This document shows positions 52,550 through 61,379 of a DNA stretch of 64,000 bases, piece by piece. Source of the DNA: Streptomyces sp. NBC_01217 (GTDB lineage Bacteria; Actinomycetota; Actinomycetes; Streptomycetales; Streptomycetaceae); contig NZ_CP108538.1 in assembly GCF_035994185.1 (NCBI RefSeq), forward strand, positions 5,495,501 to 5,559,500. The letters are read 5' to 3'. Both the position numbers and the translations under genes were made by a program. The notes under the pieces are model-generated. The model did not search any database. It was not told where the DNA came from and saw only the letters and a program-made list of their open reading frames with translations. Position 1 is the first letter of the stretch, and each line of letters starts with the position of its first letter.

Positions 52550-53290
52550 CTACTTCTTGATCACCAGGGTGCCGGCGGCACGGTCGTGCCAGCCCTGCAG
52601 CTTCCCGGAGTTGTCGAAGAACGGCGAGAGGTAGACGAGGATGGCGCCGATGTAGCAGAGGAACGCGCCGACGATCGGAATGATGTAGCGGATGAAGCCG
52701 GAGCCGAGACCCGGGTTCTGACCGGTGTTCTCCTTCACGACACGCAGACCGACGGCGAGCTTGCCCACGGTCGCGCCGACGAGCGAGATCATCAGCCACT
52801 CGTAGAGCAGCGTGAAGACGGCGATCACTGCGATCCAGGTGAACATCGCGGTGACGATGCCAGCGCTGGCGTCATTCATGCACGAGGTGTAGTCCGCCGA
52901 GTTGGGGTCGCAGTCGTTGGCGATGCCCACCGCGCCGGCCAGACCGATCCCCATGATGATGCTGAGGATGACGCCGATGACGACGCCGTCGATGGCGCGA
53001 GCGCCGAGGCGGCGGCCCATTGAGGCGACCTGGACGGTACCCAAGACCGGGACGTTTATGTAGCCGTTGTTGGCCTGGAGCGTGCCCGGGGCCTGCTGCG
53101 GGTATCCGTAACCGGGCTGGCCTTGCGGCGCCTGACCGGGCTGCTGCGGGTAGCCATAGCCGGGCTGGCCCTGCTGCGGGGGTACGCCCTGCGGCGGCTG
53201 CTGCGGGTATCCGTAACCGGGCTGGCCCTGCGGCGGCTGGCCGGGCTGTTGGCCGTACGGATTGTTCGGGTTCGGGTCGCCGAAGCTCAT
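52550..53290 (-). CDS. RDD-family membrane protein
   Basis: 246 residues, ATG 53290 with GGAGG about 10 bases upstream. The N-terminal 85 residues are Gln/Pro/Gly/Tyr-rich with three QPGYGYPQQ units. The RDD domain follows: [20 protein letters not shown] (Arg-Asp pair), a loop with two cysteines ([16 protein letters not shown]), [23 protein letters not shown], and ends [11 protein letters not shown]. There are four membrane helices. Family members are linked to ion transport or membrane regulation, and the role here is unknown. The Gln/Pro-rich tail may mediate self-assembly in the cytoplasm. Confidence 0.85.
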   Translation of the reverse strand: MSFGDPNPNNPYGQQPGQPPQGQPGYGYPQQPPQGVPPQQGQPGYGYPQQPGQAPQGQPGYGYPQQAPGTLQANNGYINVPVLGTVQVASMGRRLGARAIDGVVIGVILSIIMGIGLAGAVGIANDCDPNSADYTSCMNDASAGIVTAMFTWIAVIAVFTLLYEWLMISLVGATVGKLAVGLRVVKENTGQNPGLGSGFIRYIIPIVGAFLCYIGAILVYLSPFFDNSGKLQGWHDRAAGTLVIKK

Positions 53291-53518
53291 CTGGGGCGTT
53301 CCTCCAACGTGCATGCGGGGACGATGCGGCCGCACGGAGGAAAGAAAAGGCCAGTGGTCCGCCCCCCGGTACTTCTGCGGCACTGCGGCCATAATCGTTA
53401 TAAGTGGAGTGTAAGTTTGTCTAGTCGTGGCGGCTGGATGTTGCCCAAGTGCAACCTCGTGTCCGCCGTCGGCACCCAGAATTGGTATGCGGGTGGGGTC
53501 ATCCGCGAGTATGGGGAC
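53291..53518. promoter_or_regulatory. Divergent promoter region of RDD gene and folD
   Basis: An AT-rich island at about 53388-53428 (CCATAATCGTTATAAG, GTAAGTTTGTC) stands out in this GC-rich region and probably carries both promoters. Just before the folD ATG, GAGTAT lies 6 bases upstream, so a leaderless folD transcript is also possible. Confidence 0.4.
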
Positions 53519-54382
53519 ATGACTGCCCAGATTCTCGATGGCAAGGCCACCGCAGCCGCGATCAAGTCCGATCTCACCGTCCGCGTGGCGGCCCTCAAGG
53601 CGCAGGGCATCACCCCTGGCCTGGGAACCCTGCTCGTCGGGGACGACCCGGGCAGCCGGTGGTACGTGAACGGCAAGCACCGCGACTGCGCACAGGTCGG
53701 CATCGCCTCCATCCAGCGCGAACTCCCCGACACCGCCACCCAGGAGGAGATCGAGGACGTCGTACGGGAGCTCAACGCCAACCCCGAGTGCACGGGGTAC
53801 ATCGTGCAGCTTCCCCTTCCCAAGGGAATCGACACCAACCGCGTCCTGGAACTGATGGATCCGGCCAAGGACGCCGACGGCCTGCACCCGATGAACCTCG
53901 GACGCCTCGTGCTGAACGAGAAGGGCCCGCTGCCCTGCACCCCGCAGGGCGTCGTCCAGCTGCTCCGCCACCACGGCGTGGAGATCAATGGGGCGCACGT
54001 CGTGGTCGTCGGCCGCGGTGTCACCATCGGCCGCTCGATCCCGCTGCTGCTGACCCGTAAGTCCGAGAACGCCACCGTCACCCAGTGCCACACCGGTACG
54101 CGTGACCTCTCCGCCCAGCTCAGGCAGGCCGACATCATCGTCGCCGCCGCCGGTGTGCCGCACATCATCAAGCCCGAGGACGTGAAGCCGGGCGCGGCCG
54201 TGCTCGACGTCGGCGTCAGCCGGGACGAGAACGGCAAGATCGTCGGGGACGTCCACCCGGGTGTGGCCGAGGTCGCCGCGTGGATCTCCCCCAACCCGGG
54301 CGGTGTCGGCCCGATGACCCGCGCCCAGCTGCTCGTCAACGTGGTCGAGGCGGCCGAGCTCCTCGCAGCCGACGCCGTCTGA
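53519..54382 (+). CDS. folD: Methylenetetrahydrofolate dehydrogenase/cyclohydrolase
   Basis: 287 residues, cytoplasmic. It interconverts 5,10-methylene-, 5,10-methenyl- and 10-formyl-tetrahydrofolate, supplying purN and purH. ATG 53519. Motifs: [22 protein letters not shown] (quoted in part as [14 protein letters not shown]) with the catalytic Lys, [10 protein letters not shown], and the NADP site [17 protein letters not shown]. It ends with the signature [17 protein letters not shown]. Normal length. A DUF3017-type gene follows after 29 bases and is probably co-transcribed. Confidence 0.97.
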   Translation: MTAQILDGKATAAAIKSDLTVRVAALKAQGITPGLGTLLVGDDPGSRWYVNGKHRDCAQVGIASIQRELPDTATQEEIEDVVRELNANPECTGYIVQLPLPKGIDTNRVLELMDPAKDADGLHPMNLGRLVLNEKGPLPCTPQGVVQLLRHHGVEINGAHVVVVGRGVTIGRSIPLLLTRKSENATVTQCHTGTRDLSAQLRQADIIVAAAGVPHIIKPEDVKPGAAVLDVGVSRDENGKIVGDVHPGVAEVAAWISPNPGGVGPMTRAQLLVNVVEAAELLAADAV

Positions 54383-54411
54383 GCCGGCCGACCCGATCCG
54401 GAAGGAGCCCC

Positions 54412-55056
54412 ATGGGTGCTGGTACGAGTCCGGCCGACCCGGCCGCCGAGGAGGACCGGACGTCTCCGGCGCCGTCGGGCGCGGAGGTGTCCGGTGCGGA
54501 TGCGGCGGACGGGGCCGCGCCCGGTGAGGAGGCCGCAGCCCGTGAAGGGGCGGCCGTCCGGGCCGATGCGGAGTCCGGCGACGCGGACGGGGGCGCGGAC
54601 CGGGCGGAGGACACTCGCCCCGAGGCCGCTGCGGCCGACGCCCCGCACAGCGCGCCGCGTGCGTCGCGGAGGTTCCCGTCGTTCACCCGGGACACCGCGC
54701 GTCCCGAGGGCGGCGGCCGGGCCGCGTCCGGGGACGCGCCCGCGCCGGCCCGGCAGTGGCCGCTCCTCGCCGTGCTCTGCACGGCCGGATTCGGGCTGCT
54801 GATCGTGGCCGTCGACCCCTTCGCCGAGGCCTTCCGGATCGGCACGATGCTGATCGGCGCGGCCCTCATCGGGGGTGCCGTGCTGCGGCTGGTCGTCCCG
54901 TCGGTGGGCATGCTGGCGGTCCGGTCCCGCTTCACCGACCTGGTGACGTACGGGCTGCTCGGCTTCCTCATCGTGATGCTCGCGCTGGTGGCGCAGCCCA
55001 AGCCGTGGCTGGACCTCCCGTTCCTGGAGGACGCGGTCCACTTCACGATCCGCTGA
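54412..55056 (+). CDS. DUF3017-type membrane protein
   Basis: 214 residues, ATG 54412 with GAAGGAG upstream. The N-terminal 115 residues are acidic, Ala-rich and low-complexity. Three membrane helices follow (PLLAVLCTAGFGLLIVAV, GTMLIGAALIGGAVLRLVV, VTYGLLGFLIVMLALVAQ). The family is known by me as DUF3017 and is typically found after folD in actinobacteria. The function is unknown. The last codons (ACG ATC CGC) and the stop codon are duplicated in tandem downstream. Confidence 0.8.
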   Translation: MGAGTSPADPAAEEDRTSPAPSGAEVSGADAADGAAPGEEAAAREGAAVRADAESGDADGGADRAEDTRPEAAAADAPHSAPRASRRFPSFTRDTARPEGGGRAASGDAPAPARQWPLLAVLCTAGFGLLIVAVDPFAEAFRIGTMLIGAALIGGAVLRLVVPSVGMLAVRSRFTDLVTYGLLGFLIVMLALVAQPKPWLDLPFLEDAVHFTIR

Positions 55057-55110
55057 ACGATCCGCTCCTGAACGATCCGCTCCTGAACGACCCCCTGAGC
55101 GACCCGTTGA
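55045..55110 (+). repeat. Tandem repeat with five in-frame stop codons
   Basis: Units of TGAACGATCCGCTCC (15 bases, two exact copies) are followed by degenerate 12-base units. TGA recurs at 55054, 55069, 55084, 55096 and 55108, all in the frame of the DUF3017-type gene. The codons just before the real stop, ACGATCCGC, are the partial first unit. Confidence 0.85.
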
Positions 55111-55126
55111 ACGGTCCGCCGAGGAC

Positions 55127-55162
55127 GGTGTCCGTCCCCTCCCCCGAGAAGGGACGGACACC
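55127..55162 (+). terminator. Terminator of folD operon
   Basis: GGTGTCCGTCCC (55127-55138) pairs perfectly with GGGACGGACACC (55151-55162), 12 bp, with a 12-base loop. Confidence 0.75.
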
Positions 55163-55521
55163 CGAGGACGGGCGGCCACCGGAGCGCGGGCGCTCCGGAT
55201 CGTGGTGACTTGAGCGGCCTTGCCCCCGTCCTGACTTCAGCCTCGTGGACGGCGAACACCGGTACAAGGAATCCCTGTTGCCTGTGGCACGGAAGTGACC
55301 ATTCCGCCACGGTGTGATCGCCGGGCAACATGAGCACGCCAATACCGGGGCGCGCAGGGTCGTATCCCGAGCCCCGAACGCCCCCGTGCGCCCCGCTTCC
55401 AGGAACAGTTGTCCCGCGCTCGCGCGTACTCCTGGGTAGTCCGGAACGGAAGCAGAAAGCGGAAGCAGAAAGCGGAAGCAGAAGCGGATCCGGACCGGGC
55501 ACGGGGAAACAAGGGGGAGCG
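55163..55521 (+). other. Intergenic leader region with purine-rich 13-bp repeat
   Basis: About 360 bp with no convincing gene. At 55448-55485 the 13-base unit GGAAGCAGAAAGC is repeated nearly three times, all purine-rich, upstream of the HTH gene. GGGGGAG at about 55513-55519 is that gene's ribosome-binding site. The repeated GGAAGC/GGAAAG purines could act as extra ribosome docking sites. Confidence 0.6.
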
Positions 55522-55992
55522 ATGCCTCGTTGGAAGGCGCTGTCGGACGAACTCGATCCGCAGGTCAGGGAGTTCGCCGGACAGCTGCGCAAACTCGTCG
55601 ACCGCGGAGGGCTGAGCATCGCCGCGGTCGCCGATCGCACGGGCTACAGCAGGACGTCGTGGGAGCGCTATCTGAGCGGGCGTCTGCTCGCGCCCATAGG
55701 AGCAATCGTCGCTCTCGCCGAGGTGACGGGCACCAACCAGGTGCATCTGACGACCATGTGGGAGCTGGCCGAGCGGGCCTGGAGCCGTTCCGAGATGCGC
55801 CAGGACAGGACGGTCGAGCCCTTCAGGGTCTCCCAGGCGCGTGCGGCGCTCCCGTTGGCGGCGCCGCAGCAGTCGCCGCGAGCGGGCCGCCCAAGTGGCG
55901 GCCGCACACGGCCCGCTGTGCTCCTCGCGGCGGCGGTCGGCGCACTGCTCGTCCTGGCCGGGGCGGTGCTGCTGGCGGCGGCGGGCCGGTGA
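55522..55992 (+). CDS. HTH protein with C-terminal membrane helix
   Basis: 156 residues, ATG 55522. The N-terminal half is an XRE-like helix-turn-helix (REFAGQLRKLVDRGGLSIAAVADRTGYSRTSWERYLSG; seen here as SIAAVADRTGYSRTSWERYL), as in Streptomyces proteins with 'FAxxLRxL' starts. After a basic linker a single membrane helix (PAVLLAAAVGALLVLAGAVLLAAAG) ends the chain. It may be a membrane-tethered transcription regulator. It sits just upstream of mdh, with a terminator between, so no operon with mdh. Confidence 0.75.
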   Translation: MPRWKALSDELDPQVREFAGQLRKLVDRGGLSIAAVADRTGYSRTSWERYLSGRLLAPIGAIVALAEVTGTNQVHLTTMWELAERAWSRSEMRQDRTVEPFRVSQARAALPLAAPQQSPRAGRPSGGRTRPAVLLAAAVGALLVLAGAVLLAAAGR

Positions 55993-55995
55993 CGA

Positions 55996-56019
55996 CGGTG
56001 GTGGGGCGCCCCACCACCG
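55996..56019. terminator. Terminator, perfect 24-bp palindrome
   Basis: CGGTGGTGGGGC followed directly by its complement, starting 4 bases after the HTH gene's stop. As RNA it folds into a hairpin with a small loop. Confidence 0.7.
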
Positions 56020-56165
56020 CACGCCCCGCCACCAGGCCCACCACCGGCCCCACCGCCGGGCCCGCCGCCTCCCGGGTGAGCGGGTACGGCCGGGTGAGCG
56101 CTGTGTGACGGGTTGTGTGCGGTGCCACAGGGGGCCGGGCGGTCGGGAGGTTCCGGGTCGGATAG

Positions 56166-57248
<1,083 letters not shown>

Positions 57249-57268
57249 TCGTCACGCCCCCGAGGCGT

Positions 57269-57312
57269 ACACCACCGCCCCCGGCAGCAGTCGCTGCCGG
57301 GGGCGGTGGTGT
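57269..57312. terminator. Bidirectional terminator of mdh
   Basis: A perfect 20-bp stem (57269-57288 with 57293-57312), AGTC loop, between mdh and the convergent lyase-family gene. Confidence 0.93.
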
Positions 57313-57322
57313 CGTGGGGCGC

Positions 57323-58054
57323 CTATCCCTTGCGCAGTTCGTCCGCGATCTCGTGTACGGCCGCCATGGCCCGGCGCTGCAGTCCGGCGCCGAAGGTGAT
57401 CCGGGCGGCACCCAGCTCCCCCAGCCGGCGCGGGGCCGGACCGTCCGGGCGGGCGAGGGCGTTGAGCGGGACGGGTACGGCGGCGGCCAGCCGGGGCAGG
57501 GCCTCGGGCGGCGCCATGATCGGGTAGACGCAGTCCGCGCCCGCCGCCACGTACAGCAGGGCGCGGCGGACCGTCTCCGTCTCCGCCTCCTCGCCCGTGC
57601 CGCCCTGGACGTACGTGTCGACGCGGGTGTTGACGAAGAGGCTGTCGCCGGCGACCGCCCGTATCTCCGCCAGCCGGTCCGCCTGCCGCTCGGCCTCGAC
57701 GAGGGTGCCGTCGGCCGAGTCCTCCAGATTGCAGCCGACAACTCCGGTTTCCAGGAGGCGTTCCACGAGTTCCCCGGGCGCAAGACCGTAACCCGCCTCG
57801 ATGTCCGCCGAGACGGGGACGGCGGCCGGGACGGCGCGCACGATCCTGGCCACGGCCGCGAACATCTCGGCGGCGGGCGTCGCCCCGTCCTCGTAACCGA
57901 GCGAGGCCGCGACCCCGCCGCTGGGCGTAGCGAGAGCCGGGAAGCCCGCGTCGGCGAAGGCACGGGCGCTCGCCGCGTCCCACGGGCCGGGGAGGACCAG
58001 CGGATCGCCGGGCGTGCGGTCGTGGTGCAGGGCGCGCAGAACAGATGCGGTCAA
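57323..58054 (-). CDS. PEP mutase/isocitrate lyase superfamily enzyme
   Basis: 243 residues, cytoplasmic TIM-barrel. The start is TTG 58054 (GGGAG upstream); no ATG or GTG fits better. Seen: LPGPWDAASARAFADAG (N-terminal strand and active-site loop), VSADIEAGYG (metal-binding acidic motif), VGCNLEDS (second acidic site) and FVNTRVDTYV. These belong to the PEP mutase/2-methylisocitrate lyase-like group. It lacks the KKCGH signature of true isocitrate lyase. It may cleave a C-C bond in a 2-hydroxy acid. Substrate unknown. Confidence 0.82.
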   Translation of the reverse strand: MTASVLRALHHDRTPGDPLVLPGPWDAASARAFADAGFPALATPSGGVAASLGYEDGATPAAEMFAAVARIVRAVPAAVPVSADIEAGYGLAPGELVERLLETGVVGCNLEDSADGTLVEAERQADRLAEIRAVAGDSLFVNTRVDTYVQGGTGEEAETETVRRALLYVAAGADCVYPIMAPPEALPRLAAAVPVPLNALARPDGPAPRRLGELGAARITFGAGLQRRAMAAVHEIADELRKG

Positions 58055-58114
58055 CGCGGGGGCTCCCGGGGTCGGTCCGAGGGTGCGGGCGGCGTGCGGG
58101 GCGTGCGGGCGGGG

Positions 58115-58627
58115 TCAGTGCCTGGTCTCGGCCGGCTTGTAGTGACCGGGGACCAGCCGGGTGGTCACGGCGAAGCGGTTCCAGGCGTTGATCGTCGTGA
58201 TCGCGGCGACGAGGTGGGCCAGCTCGGTCTCGTCGAAGTGCTTGGCGGCCTTCTCCCACACCTTGTCCGGCACGAAGCCGTCGGTCAGCACGGTCACCGC
58301 CTCGGTCAGCTCGATGGCCGCGATCTCCTTCGGCGTGTAGTAGTGCTGCGACTCCTCCCACGCGCTGAGCTGCACGATCCGCTCGATGGACTCGCCCGCC
58401 GCGAGCGCGTCCTTGGTGTGCATGTCGAGGCAGAACGCGCAGTGGTTGAGCTGCGAGGCGCGGATCTTCACCAGCTCCCCCACGACCGGGTCGAGGCCCC
58501 TGCGGGACGCCGCGTCCAGCCGGATCATGGCCTTGTAGACATCGGGGGCGAGCTCGGCCCAGTTCGTACGGGGGGTGTGCTCGGGGTTGAGTGCGGAGGT
58601 CGGGTGGTGGTGCTCGTTCGTCGTCAT
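58115..58627 (-). CDS. AhpD-like carboxymuconolactone decarboxylase family protein
   Basis: 170 residues. The domain motif is SQLNHCAFCLDMHTKDAL with the CxxC pair and a following His, used for peroxidase or thiol chemistry in AhpD-type proteins. The helix after it (WEESQHYYTPKEIAAIELTE) fits the family. ATG 58627; there is no ribosome-binding site, and TAACGT is 7 bases upstream, suggesting a leaderless transcript. It is divergent, 47 bp away, from a MocR regulator, so it is probably the regulator's target. Confidence 0.87.
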   Translation of the reverse strand: MTTNEHHHPTSALNPEHTPRTNWAELAPDVYKAMIRLDAASRRGLDPVVGELVKIRASQLNHCAFCLDMHTKDALAAGESIERIVQLSAWEESQHYYTPKEIAAIELTEAVTVLTDGFVPDKVWEKAAKHFDETELAHLVAAITTINAWNRFAVTTRLVPGHYKPAETRH

Positions 58628-58654
58628 GGCTACGACGTTACGGCGCGGATGGCG

Positions 58655-58674
58655 CACCGGTATGGTCCATTTAC
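58655..58674. promoter_or_regulatory. Candidate MocR operator and leaderless promoter
   Basis: TATGGT (58661-58666) is a -10-like hexamer 8 bases before the MocR ATG. TGGTCCA (58663-58669) is a short near-palindrome of the kind reported for MocR-type regulators. It lies in the 47-bp gap shared with the AhpD-like gene. Confidence 0.35.
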
Positions 58675-60078
58675 ATGACAGATTACTGGGCCACTTTCGG
58701 TGCCGACCTGCATCTGGAGACAAAGGGCGCGGCAGGGCTGCGGGCCGGGCTCATGGACGCCCTGCGCGAGGCCGTACGGACGGGGCGGCTGACGCCCGGC
58801 ACCCGGCTGCCGTCCTCCCGCAGCCTCGCCGTCGACCTCGGCATCGCCCGGAACACCGTTGCCGACGCGTACGCGGAGCTGGTCGCCGAGGGGTGGCTCA
58901 CCGCCCGCCAGGGTTCGGGGACCAGGGTGGCACAGCGGGCCGAGCCGCGCCGGGCGGCCACCCGGACGGTGCGGTCCAGGCCGGTGCCGTCCCGGTCCGC
59001 CCACAACCTGCTGCCCGGATCGCCCGACCTCTCGACGTTCCCCCGCGCGGACTGGCTCAAGGCCGCCCGCCGCGCCCTGGCCGCCGCCCCCAACGACGCC
59101 TTCGGGTACGGCGATCCGCGCGGACGCATCGAGCTGCGCACCGTACTCGCCGACTATCTGGCGCGTGCCCGCGGTGTGTACGCCGACCCGGAGCGGATCG
59201 TGATCTGCGCCGGGTTCGTACAGGCGCTGAAGCTGATGGGCACGGTGCTGCGCAAGCGGCGGGTGCGGGAGGTGGCCGTCGAGTCGTACGGACTGGACGT
59301 GCACTGGAACCTGCTCGCCGACGCCGGGCTGCGCCTGCCCTGTCTGCCGGTCGACGGACTGGGGGCCAGGACCGGTGAACTGGCCGGGCTCCGCGGTGTG
59401 GGCGCGGTCCTGATGACACCCGCGCACCAGTTCCCGACGGGGGTGCCGCTCCATCCCGACCGGCGGGCCGCGGCGGTCGACTGGGCGCGCGGCACGGGCG
59501 GGCTGATCCTGGAGGACGACTACGACGGAGAGTTCCGCTACGACCGGCAGCCGGTCGGCGCGCTCCAGGGCCTCGATCCCGAACACGTCGTCCACCTGGG
59601 GACGACGAGCAAGTCGCTGGCGCCGGGACTGCGGCTCGGGTGGATGGTGCTGCCGGAGAACCTGGTGGGGGAGGTGGCCGAGGCCAAGGGGGTGAGCGAC
59701 TGGTCGTCGAGCGCGCTGGAACAGCTGACGCTCGCGGAGTTCATCGCATCGGGTGCGTACGACCGTCATGTGCGCTCGATGCGGCTGCGCTACCGCCGCC
59801 GCCGCGACCAGCTCGTCGCGGTCCTGGCGGAACGCGCACCCGGTGTCCGGATCAGCGGAATCGCCGCCGGGCTGCACGCCGTGCTCGAACTCCCCGAGGG
59901 CAGCGAGCCGTCGGTGATGCGGTCGGCCGCCTGGCAGGGGCTGGCGCTGGAGGGATTCTCGCGCTTCCGGCACCCGGACGCGGCACCGGCGCGCGATGCG
60001 CTGGTCATCGGTTACGGGACGCCGACCGACAGCGCCTGGACGGGCGCGCTTGACGCGCTCTGCCGGGTGCTGCCCTGA
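58675..60078 (+). CDS. MocR-family regulator (GntR HTH plus aminotransferase-like domain)
   Basis: 467 residues. The N-terminal GntR-type winged helix (GTRLPSSRSLAVDLGIARNTV, about 40-60, and LTARQGSGTRV) is joined by a linker to a fold-type I aminotransferase-like domain (about 110-467). The PLP site is intact: DDYDGEFRY and the lysine of GTTSKSLAPGLRLGW. Such proteins bind PLP or its adducts to sense amino acids or vitamin B6; PdxR and GabR are examples. The target here is likely the divergent AhpD-like gene and its own gene. Confidence 0.92.
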   Translation: MTDYWATFGADLHLETKGAAGLRAGLMDALREAVRTGRLTPGTRLPSSRSLAVDLGIARNTVADAYAELVAEGWLTARQGSGTRVAQRAEPRRAATRTVRSRPVPSRSAHNLLPGSPDLSTFPRADWLKAARRALAAAPNDAFGYGDPRGRIELRTVLADYLARARGVYADPERIVICAGFVQALKLMGTVLRKRRVREVAVESYGLDVHWNLLADAGLRLPCLPVDGLGARTGELAGLRGVGAVLMTPAHQFPTGVPLHPDRRAAAVDWARGTGGLILEDDYDGEFRYDRQPVGALQGLDPEHVVHLGTTSKSLAPGLRLGWMVLPENLVGEVAEAKGVSDWSSSALEQLTLAEFIASGAYDRHVRSMRLRYRRRRDQLVAVLAERAPGVRISGIAAGLHAVLELPEGSEPSVMRSAAWQGLALEGFSRFRHPDAAPARDALVIGYGTPTDSAWTGALDALCRVLP

Positions 60079-60089
60079 AGCCGGTTCCT

Positions 60090-60962
60090 CTACGGCCCCG
60101 GGACGGCGGGTTCGGCCTGTTCGGGGGCATCCGCCGGGGCCTCGCCGAACCGGGCCAGGGCCAGCGCACCCGCCACCGCCACCAGGAATCCGGCCACCGC
60201 CAGCCAGCCGAGGCCTTCGCGGGTACGGTCCCCGAGCCAGACGACGCCCACCAGCGCCGGGCCGATCGTCTCGCCGAGCACCATGCCGGCCGTCGCCGTC
60301 GTCACCGAACCGCGCTGCAGCGCCGAGGTGAGCAGCAGGAACGCCGAACCGCCGCCCAGCAGCAGGGCGTACACGGCAGGGTTGGCGAGCAGCGCCGCCG
60401 GGGACACGTCGTCGATCAGCCGGACCGTGACCTCCACCACCCCGAAACCGCACCCCGCGCCGAGCCCCAGCACGAACGCCCGCGGCCTCTGAGGCAGGCG
60501 CCCGGCCGCCGCGCCGATCAGCAGAATGCCCAGCGAGATCCCCAGCATCGTCCAGCCCAGGGCCGCCGGACCGGTTTCGCCGCCCTCGCTGCCGGAGGCG
60601 AGCCCCAGCATGCCCAGGCCCGCGCAGACGGTGCCGACCGCGGTCCACTCGACACCGCTCAGCCGCACCTTCAGCAGCCGGGCGGCGACCACCGCCGTCA
60701 CCGCGAGACTCGCCGCCAGGGCGGCGCCCACCGCATAGATCGGCAGCGACCGCAGAGCGATGATCTGGAGGACGAAGCCGAAGCCGTCGAGGGCGAGTCC
60801 GGCCAGGTAGCGCCACTGGCGCAGCGCGCGAAGCAGCAGCGCCGGATCGACCCCGGCGCCCGGCCCCGGCTCCGCGGCGGCCCGCGCGGCGACGGCCTGG
60901 AGGACGGAGGCCGTACCGAAGCAGACGGCGGCGCCGAGCGCGCAGATCATCCCGAGGACCAC
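60090..60962 (-). CDS. EamA/DMT-type transporter
   Basis: 290 residues with about nine to ten membrane helices and the two EamA repeat halves (MICALGAAVCFGTASVLQAVAA and LGWTMLGISLGILLIG). GTG 60962 has no ribosome-binding site, and TAGAGT lies 6 bases upstream (60969-60974 on the plus strand), fitting a leaderless transcript; ATG 60950 is the alternative. It has a PRAFVLGLGAGCGFGVVEVT second repeat. The substrate is unknown; drug or metabolite export is typical. Convergent with the MocR gene. Confidence 0.85.
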   Translation of the reverse strand: MVLGMICALGAAVCFGTASVLQAVAARAAAEPGPGAGVDPALLLRALRQWRYLAGLALDGFGFVLQIIALRSLPIYAVGAALAASLAVTAVVAARLLKVRLSGVEWTAVGTVCAGLGMLGLASGSEGGETGPAALGWTMLGISLGILLIGAAAGRLPQRPRAFVLGLGAGCGFGVVEVTVRLIDDVSPAALLANPAVYALLLGGGSAFLLLTSALQRGSVTTATAGMVLGETIGPALVGVVWLGDRTREGLGWLAVAGFLVAVAGALALARFGEAPADAPEQAEPAVPGP

Positions 60963-61097
60963 GGGGGGACTCTACTTGCGGAAGTTCGGTGCACCCGCTG
61001 TCGACCGCACTCCGCGGGCATCTAATCTGACGGATGGCCACGAGGGATGGCCGCACTGGTCCGATTCGTACGACGGGGTAACGGGGGCGACAGAGGC

Positions 61098-61373
61098 ATG
61101 GCCATACGCAGGCTGAGGTCGAGCACGGTGGTGCTCGGCGGTATGGGGGTGCTCGCAGCGATGATCACCTCCTGTGGTTCGGAACCGGACAAGCGGTGCG
61201 TCGACCCGCTGACCCAGGACAAGCTGCCGAGCTACGAGTGCAAGAACGGCGACGGCAAGGGTTCGTACTACTACGGCGGCAGCAGCAAGAACGGCAAGGT
61301 GCAGGGCGGCAGCTTCAACAAGTCCGCGGTCGACAGCGGCGGCTTCGGCTGCTCGGGCACCGGCGGCGGCTGA
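61098..61373 (+). CDS. Small lipoprotein upstream of glutathionylspermidine-synthase-like gene
   Basis: 91 residues, ATG 61098. The signal peptide ends in a lipobox (AAMITSCGS), so the mature protein is a lipid-anchored 65-residue Gly/Ser/Lys-rich chain with four more or less spaced cysteines (KRCVDP, YECKNG, FGCSG). The adjacent ATP-grasp gene starts 7 bases later. In E. coli ygiB (DUF1190, lipoprotein) and ygiC form the same pair, so this is probably the actinobacterial counterpart (inference from arrangement). Confidence 0.7.
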   Translation: MAIRRLRSSTVVLGGMGVLAAMITSCGSEPDKRCVDPLTQDKLPSYECKNGDGKGSYYYGGSSKNGKVQGGSFNKSAVDSGGFGCSGTGGG

Positions 61374-61379
61374 ACCGGT

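Noticed and set aside
57323..58054. True isocitrate lyase (aceA)
   Set aside because: Only 243 residues and no KKCGH active-site motif; it belongs to the wider PEP mutase-like group.
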